A stretch of DNA of 64,000 nucleotides from an uncultured Pelagibacteraceae bacterium (GTDB lineage: Bacteria; Pseudomonadota; Alphaproteobacteria; Pelagibacterales; Pelagibacteraceae). The DNA lies in NCBI GenBank assembly GCA_902521355.1, contig CABYRT010000003.1:1-64000 (forward strand), read 5' to 3'. The translations under genes and the position numbers were made by a program. This document shows, one piece after another, positions 59,446 through 64,000 of this stretch. Below the pieces are notes generated by a model. It was not told the DNA's origin, ran no database searches, and saw only the letters and a program-made list of their open reading frames with translations. The first letter of the stretch is position 1; every line of letters starts with the position of its first letter.

Positions 59446-60564
59446 ATGAAAAAATTAAGTAAATTATTACTTGCTCTTTCTTTTGCTCTTTCAATAACTT
59501 CATCTGCATTTGCGGTTACAGTAGCATCTTGGGGTGGAGCTTATACAGAGTCTCAAAAGCTAGGGTATGGTGATCCAACTGCAAAAGCTCTTGGTGTTGA
59601 TATCAACTGGGTAGACTATTCAGGTGGATTATCTGAGATCAAAGCTCAAAAAGAAGCAGGTGCAATTACTTGGGATATTATCGATGTATTCGCATTTGAT
59701 ACTATCAACGGATGCGACGAAGGAATTTTCGTTGAATTCGATTTTGACAAAGACTTCCCTGCAGCTCCAGATGGAACTCCTGCAAGTGAAGATTTCTTTG
59801 CTCCAATGCCGAGTAAATGTGCTGTAGGAAACATTTTATATTCATGGAATTACGCATACGATAATAGAGCGTTCGATGGAAAAGCACCTTCAACTATTAA
59901 GGACTTTTTCAACACTAAAAAATTTCCAGGAAAAAGAGCAATTTATAAATCTGCTCTTACAAACCTAGAAATCGCTTTAGCAGGTGACGGTGTTTACATG
60001 GGTAAAGGTGGATCTGAGATCTACAAATTACTAGAAACTGAAGCTGGTGTTAACAGAGCAATGAATAAAATCAAAGAGCTTTGCACAGATCCAAATGGTG
60101 GATGCGTGTTCTGGTCAGCTGGTGCTCAACCACCAGAATTATTAGTTGCTGGTGAAGTTGTAATGGCAACTGGTTGGAATGGAAGATTTTTCAATGCTGA
60201 AATCGGTGAAGGTGCTCCAATTACGCAAGTATGGGATGGACAAGGTCTTGACTATGAATACTTCGCACTTGTTAAAGGTGGACCAGATGAAGCAAATGCT
60301 AAAAAAGCTTTAGCAATGATGACTAACACTGAAATGTTAGCTGGAAGTGCTAAATATATTGCATATGCTCCATACAGATTATCATCTTTAGAAATTATCA
60401 AAGCAAATGAGCCTTGGTACAAAGATGGTAAAACTGAAATGATGCCACAAATGCCAACTGCTCCTGCAAACACTAAAAAATACTTTTTAGTTGATCCATT
60501 TTTCTGGGCTGATAACGGTACAGAACTTGGTGAGAAGTGGGAAGCTATGAAAGCTGGTCTATAA
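59446..60564 (+). CDS. potD: Pot-type ABC transporter, periplasmic binding protein (PotD/polyamine-type)
   Basis: A 372-residue type II binding protein with a signal peptide (about residues 1-23, ending SAFA). The mature start VTVASWGGAYTESQKLGYGDP is typical of polyamine-type binding proteins, and WDIIDVFAFDT and GVNRAMNKIKEL match the family. Acidic residues (for example INGCDEG and WNGRFF) line a likely ligand pocket for a cationic solute. Because it lies beside ectoine-type enzymes, the ligand could be a polyamine or a related amino compound. It has a strong GGAGG and is followed at once by a terminator. Confidence 0.88.
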   Translation: MKKLSKLLLALSFALSITSSAFAVTVASWGGAYTESQKLGYGDPTAKALGVDINWVDYSGGLSEIKAQKEAGAITWDIIDVFAFDTINGCDEGIFVEFDFDKDFPAAPDGTPASEDFFAPMPSKCAVGNILYSWNYAYDNRAFDGKAPSTIKDFFNTKKFPGKRAIYKSALTNLEIALAGDGVYMGKGGSEIYKLLETEAGVNRAMNKIKELCTDPNGGCVFWSAGAQPPELLVAGEVVMATGWNGRFFNAEIGEGAPITQVWDGQGLDYEYFALVKGGPDEANAKKALAMMTNTEMLAGSAKYIAYAPYRLSSLEIIKANEPWYKDGKTEMMPQMPTAPANTKKYFLVDPFFWADNGTELGEKWEAMKAGL

Positions 60565-60600
60565 AATAGTATAAAAGACTAGAATAATATAATATATATA

Positions 60601-60627
60601 GGGCGACTTTTTTAAGTCGCCCTTTTT
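60601..60627 (+). terminator. Rho-independent terminator after the PotD-like gene
   Basis: A 9-base stem (GGGCGACTT / AAGTCGCCC) with a TTTT loop and a T-run tail. It sits between the binding protein and the permease genes of the same operon and should reduce read-through to potB. Confidence 0.93.
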
Positions 60628-60631
60628 ATTT

Positions 60632-61894
60632 ATGAGCAGCGAAACAAAACAAATACTTACAACTGACGGAATTCCTTTAGAGATAAGCTTAAAAAAAGCT
60701 GAAAGAAAAAACAAAATTAAAGCATTTTTACTAGTAGCTCCTTTACTATTATTTTTGATTATCACTTATATTTTTCCAATTGGAGAAATGTTTACAAGAA
60801 GTATTGATGATAAAATGATTACAAATATGCTTCCAAAAACATTTAAGTCTATGGAAACATGGGACGGTAAAGAGCTTCCATCCGAAGAAGTATTTGCTTC
60901 GTTCTTATCTGATTTTAAAATTCTTGTAGAAAAAAAAGAACATGGAAAATTAGCTCAAAGACTTAATAAAGAAAAAAATGGGTTCAACACCATTACAAAA
61001 AAATTATTCAGACAGGTAAAAAGAAATAAAATCGACGAGACACAAAGTATTAAAGAACAAATAATGAAAGTTCACAAGAGATGGAGAAATGTAGAATATT
61101 GGCAAGCAATTAAAAGAACTGCACCTCCTTATACTTCAGCTAAATATTTAAAAGCTATGGATATGTATTTAAATGAGGATAACAAAATTACTCAAGTTAG
61201 TGAGGATAGAAGAATACATAGAATTTTATGGTTGAGAACTGTAGAGGTTGCTTTCTTTGTTACTGTCTTTTGTTTTTTAATGGGTTACCCAATAGCCCAT
61301 CTACTAGCAACACTCCCGATGAAGTACAGTAATTTATTAATGATTTGCGTTCTACTTCCATTTTGGACATCATTATTAGTTAGAACAGCTAGCTGGATGA
61401 TTTTACTTCAACAACAAGGAGTAGTTAATGATTTCTTTGTAATGATTGGGCTCGTGGCAGACGATAATAGGCCAGAAATGATGTACAATAAAGTTGGAAC
61501 TTATGTTGCAATGACACAAATTCTATTACCGTTTATGGTTTTACCACTCTACAGCGTAATGAAAACTATCTCGCCAAGTTTAATGAGAGCAGGCAAATCT
61601 CTTGGTGGAACACCTTTTGTAGCCTTTTGGAAAGTATATTTTCCATTAACAATTCCAGGAATTGGGGCAGGTTGTCTTTTAGTTTTTATTTTGGCAATAG
61701 GATATTACATTACACCTGCATTAGTTGGGGGAGCATCAGGAACTTTAATTAGTAACCAAATTGCATATCATATGAAAACTACTTTAGATTGGAGTTTTGC
61801 TTCAGCGATGGGGCTTATGTTGCTTGGAGGAGTTTTGGTTATCTATTGGCTTTATAATAAATTAGTTGGAGTTGATAATATTAAGTTAGGTTAG
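60632..61894 (+). CDS. potB: Pot-type ABC transporter permease PotB, with a large periplasmic loop
   Basis: A 420-residue permease, about 100-130 residues longer than usual. The first helix (about residues 30-50) is followed by a hydrophilic, Lys-rich stretch to about residue 190, and the usual helices then follow, including LGGTPFVAFWKVYFPLTIPG as the contact loop. The long loop is predicted to face the periplasm and could touch the binding protein. The start lies 4 bases after the terminator hairpin tail. It pairs with PotC (next gene, 1 base gap). Confidence 0.88.
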   Translation: MSSETKQILTTDGIPLEISLKKAERKNKIKAFLLVAPLLLFLIITYIFPIGEMFTRSIDDKMITNMLPKTFKSMETWDGKELPSEEVFASFLSDFKILVEKKEHGKLAQRLNKEKNGFNTITKKLFRQVKRNKIDETQSIKEQIMKVHKRWRNVEYWQAIKRTAPPYTSAKYLKAMDMYLNEDNKITQVSEDRRIHRILWLRTVEVAFFVTVFCFLMGYPIAHLLATLPMKYSNLLMICVLLPFWTSLLVRTASWMILLQQQGVVNDFFVMIGLVADDNRPEMMYNKVGTYVAMTQILLPFMVLPLYSVMKTISPSLMRAGKSLGGTPFVAFWKVYFPLTIPGIGAGCLLVFILAIGYYITPALVGGASGTLISNQIAYHMKTTLDWSFASAMGLMLLGGVLVIYWLYNKLVGVDNIKLG

Positions 61895-61895
61895 T

Positions 61896-62750
61896 ATGGC
61901 ATTACCAAAGTATACAGAAACTAGATATAGAATTTGGCACTACTTTTACATTGCTATATGTACTTTTGTTTTTATTTTTTTAATAGCACCTTTGTTTGTA
62001 ATATTTCCATTATCATTTAATGCGGAAGAGTTTCTTGTTTTTTCAGAAGGAATGAAGAATTTAGACCCAGATGCTTTTTCCTTAAGATGGTACAAAGATA
62101 TGGTTTACGGTACAAAAAACCCATGGGGGCTCGCTGCAAAGAATAGTTTTATTATTGCTATATTTGCAACTTTAGGATCAGTAATTTTAGGAACGGTTGC
62201 TGCATTAGGATTGAGCAGCAGACACATGCCTTTTAAAGGAATAATAATGGCAACTTTGATTTCACCAATGATAGTTCCACTTATTATATCAGGTGTTGCA
62301 ATATTCTTTTTTATGGCAAAGGCAGGTTTAGCGGCAACTCATACAGGAATAGTTTTAGCTCATATAATTTTAGGAACACCTTTCGTTGTAATAACAGTTA
62401 CTGCAACATTATCAGGTTTTGATCATAGTGTGACGAGAGCAGCAGCCAGTTTAGGTAGCAATCCAGTAAATACATTTATGAAAGTAACACTTCCATTAAT
62501 TTTGCCTGGGGTAATATCAGGAGGTTTATTTGCTTTTGTAACTTCTTTTGATGAAGTTGTAGTCGTTTTATTTTTAGCTGGTCTTGAAAACACAACAATT
62601 CCAATTCAAATGTGGACAGGTTTAAGAGAACAATTAAGCCCTACAATTCTAGCAGTTGCTACATGTTTAATCGTTTTATCAACCTTAATATTAATTAGTG
62701 CTGAATTATTAAGAAGAAGATCGGAACGTTTAAGAGGAATTAATAGATAA
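61896..62750 (+). CDS. potC: Pot-type ABC transporter permease PotC
   Basis: A 284-residue permease with about six hydrophobic segments and the contact loop AASLGSNPVNTFMKVTLPLILPG. It begins 1 base after potB, so the two form the membrane heterodimer. Its stop adjoins, with no gap, the convergent thiolase gene. Confidence 0.92.
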   Translation: MALPKYTETRYRIWHYFYIAICTFVFIFLIAPLFVIFPLSFNAEEFLVFSEGMKNLDPDAFSLRWYKDMVYGTKNPWGLAAKNSFIIAIFATLGSVILGTVAALGLSSRHMPFKGIIMATLISPMIVPLIISGVAIFFFMAKAGLAATHTGIVLAHIILGTPFVVITVTATLSGFDHSVTRAAASLGSNPVNTFMKVTLPLILPGVISGGLFAFVTSFDEVVVVLFLAGLENTTIPIQMWTGLREQLSPTILAVATCLIVLSTLILISAELLRRRSERLRGINR

Positions 62751-63875
62751 TTAATTTACAGACTCGATTACTGTTGCAATACCCATACCTAAACCAATAC
62801 ATTGAGTAGATAAAGCATATTTCTTATTTTCACGTCTAAGTAAATCTGCAGCTTTGCCAGTTATTCTCGCTCCTGTTGCTCCTAGAGGGTGTCCCAGTGC
62901 TAAAGCTCCACCATCTAAATTAGCTTTTTTTTGATCGATACCAAGATCTTTTAAGCATGCTATTGATTGAGAAGCAAAAGCTTCATTAATCTCTACAATA
63001 TCGATATCATTAATTGATAAATTTGCTCTCTCTAATGCTTTCTTAGTTGCTCCTATAGGTCCAAGTCCCATTACATCTGGTTCACATCCTTTAACTCCAG
63101 TTGAAACAATTCTAGCTAAAATCTCTAAACCATTTTCTTTTGCATAGCTTTCTTCACATATCAATGTTGCTGCTGCTCCATCGGTAAGAGGTGAGGATGT
63201 TGCTGCAGTAACAGTTCCTTCTTGATCAAATGCAAGTTTTAAACCATCTAAAGTTTCTTGATTACTTTTTGGACGTATGTTTCCATCTTTTGTACAACCA
63301 GCGATTTCAACGATTTCATTTTTAAATTTACCATTAACTTCAGCTTCATTGGCTTTTTGATGACTTTGAATTGCAAACTCTTGTTGTTCAGTTCTTGAAA
63401 TTTTATATCTCTTGGCAACATTTTCAGCAGTTATTCCCATTGAAAAATAGACATTTGGATTTTCTTTATCTGTGTAAGGATAAGGTATTGGTTCAAAGCC
63501 AGTTGTAACCCTAGTCATACTTTCAACACCTCCACATACGAAAACTTTTCCTGCGCCCATTGCTATTTTACCTGCTGCAACATGAATAGCTTCCATAGAT
63601 GAACCACACCATCTATCGACAGTCATTCCAGACGTATGTATTTCCATTCCAGATAAAAATGTTGTGAGTTTCCCAATATTAAAACTCTGCTCTCCAACCT
63701 GGAAAGCACACCCAACAACAATATCTTCTATATCAGCAGGATTTACTTTAGTTTTAGATACAAGATTTTTAACAACTTCTGCAAACATATTTACAGGCTT
63801 AACATCAATTAATTCGCCTTTTCTTGCCATTGTAAAAGGTGATCTTGAATATCCTGCTATAACTGCTCTTTTCAT
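62751..63875 (-). CDS. Thiolase (acetyl-CoA acyltransferase/acetyltransferase)
   Basis: A 374-residue thiolase. The nucleophile Cys is in VDRWCGSSMEAIHVAAG (about residue 89), and the C-terminal NEAFASQS, GHPLGATGAR and CIGLGMG motifs supply the catalytic His and second Cys. It cleaves beta-ketoacyl-CoA with CoA or condenses two acetyl-CoA units. It could process acetoacetyl-CoA derived from the carnitine route (inference; it is 23 kb from that cluster). It abuts the PotC gene. Confidence 0.9.
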   Translation of the reverse strand: MKRAVIAGYSRSPFTMARKGELIDVKPVNMFAEVVKNLVSKTKVNPADIEDIVVGCAFQVGEQSFNIGKLTTFLSGMEIHTSGMTVDRWCGSSMEAIHVAAGKIAMGAGKVFVCGGVESMTRVTTGFEPIPYPYTDKENPNVYFSMGITAENVAKRYKISRTEQQEFAIQSHQKANEAEVNGKFKNEIVEIAGCTKDGNIRPKSNQETLDGLKLAFDQEGTVTAATSSPLTDGAAATLICEESYAKENGLEILARIVSTGVKGCEPDVMGLGPIGATKKALERANLSINDIDIVEINEAFASQSIACLKDLGIDQKKANLDGGALALGHPLGATGARITGKAADLLRRENKKYALSTQCIGLGMGIATVIESVN

Positions 63876-63898
63876 ATAAGACTTATACCCACTAATTA

Positions 63899-64000
63899 TT
63901 ATTTTGAAAATGGTAAAGAGGACACAATTCCTTTTCTTAATTTATTATCAGGAGTGTGAACTAAAACTTCTGATCCTGTTTTGCAAAATTCATTTAAAAT
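63899..64000 (-). CDS. C-terminal end of a probable GcvT-domain (aminomethyltransferase / dimethylglycine dehydrogenase-like) protein, truncated by window edge
   Basis: Only the last 33 codons lie in the window. They read GSEVLVHTPDNKLRKGIVSSL and end PFSK, like the C-terminal barrel of GcvT-fold proteins, which end in a strand of the type ARVVKLPF. It lies 23 bases upstream of the thiolase gene on the same strand. A dimethylglycine- or sarcosine-type dehydrogenase would fit the betaine-oriented gene set, but this fragment alone cannot confirm it. Confidence 0.45.
   Translation of the reverse strand: MLNEFCKTGSEVLVHTPDNKLRKGIVSSLPFSK

Noticed and set aside
1..64000. tRNA, rRNA, prophage, insertion sequences or an integrated island boundary
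   Set aside because: I read the intergenic gaps for cloverleaf ends, CCA-like tails, transposase motifs and direct repeats, and found none; all gaps are under 150 bases. A covariance-model scan would be the decisive test.

Overview
The window looks like a chromosomal segment of a streamlined marine alphaproteobacterium of the SAR11 clade (Candidatus Pelagibacter type). The basis is strongly AT-rich DNA, very short intergenic gaps, many start/stop overlaps, many solute-binding-protein transporters, and a gene set aimed at methylated amines, betaines, amino acids and polyamines. This placement is inference from composition and gene content, because there is no rRNA marker here. I found no tRNA, rRNA, CRISPR array, insertion sequence or prophage, and no stretch over 300 bases without a gene.

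Layout. (1) 0-4.4 kb: type IV pilus genes (pilB end, pilC, two prepilins, a small membrane protein), with an RsbV/RsbW-type partner-switch pair embedded on the minus strand. (2) 4.5-9.4 kb: two long proteins, each an ammonium transporter fused to a SpoIIE/PP2C-type phosphatase, with an exported CxxC metal-binding protein between them and a leftover phosphatase tail after the second. (3) 9.5-19.7 kb: an FAD amino-acid oxidase, a DMT exporter, a hydroxyacid dehydrogenase, homodimeric pyruvate dehydrogenase E1, an HDAC-like deacetylase, MsrB, an inverse-autotransporter-type barrel with a secreted partner, a glutaredoxin and a LysE-type exporter. (4) 19.7-33.1 kb: two complete branched-chain-type (Liv) ABC systems around azlC (frameshifted), azlD, a pentapeptide protein, a CsiD/GlaH-type glutarate hydroxylase and a ProC-like enzyme. 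(5) 34-46 kb: a gamma-butyrobetaine/carnitine/choline island with a betaine-type ABC transporter. (6) 46-56 kb: mixed dehydrogenase, amidase, homocysteine methyltransferase, MsrA and aldehyde dehydrogenase genes. (7) 56-62.7 kb: ectoine-hydrolase-like and EutA-like enzymes followed by a complete Pot-type ABC transporter, then a thiolase and the end of a likely GcvT-domain protein.

How the genes may work together. The most striking unit is regions 1-2: RsbU-like phosphatases fused to Amt channels, next to an RsbV antagonist and an RsbW kinase. This suggests that ammonium passing or binding at the membrane controls a partner switch, possibly tied to the adjacent pilus genes. The output target is not visible. 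Region 5 contains a near-complete route from gamma-butyrobetaine through carnitine and 3-dehydrocarnitine to glycine betaine, plus choline oxidation and uptake. Recurrent layout features are terminators directly after solute-binding-protein genes and short palindromes just before the ribosome binding sites of all four binding-protein genes.
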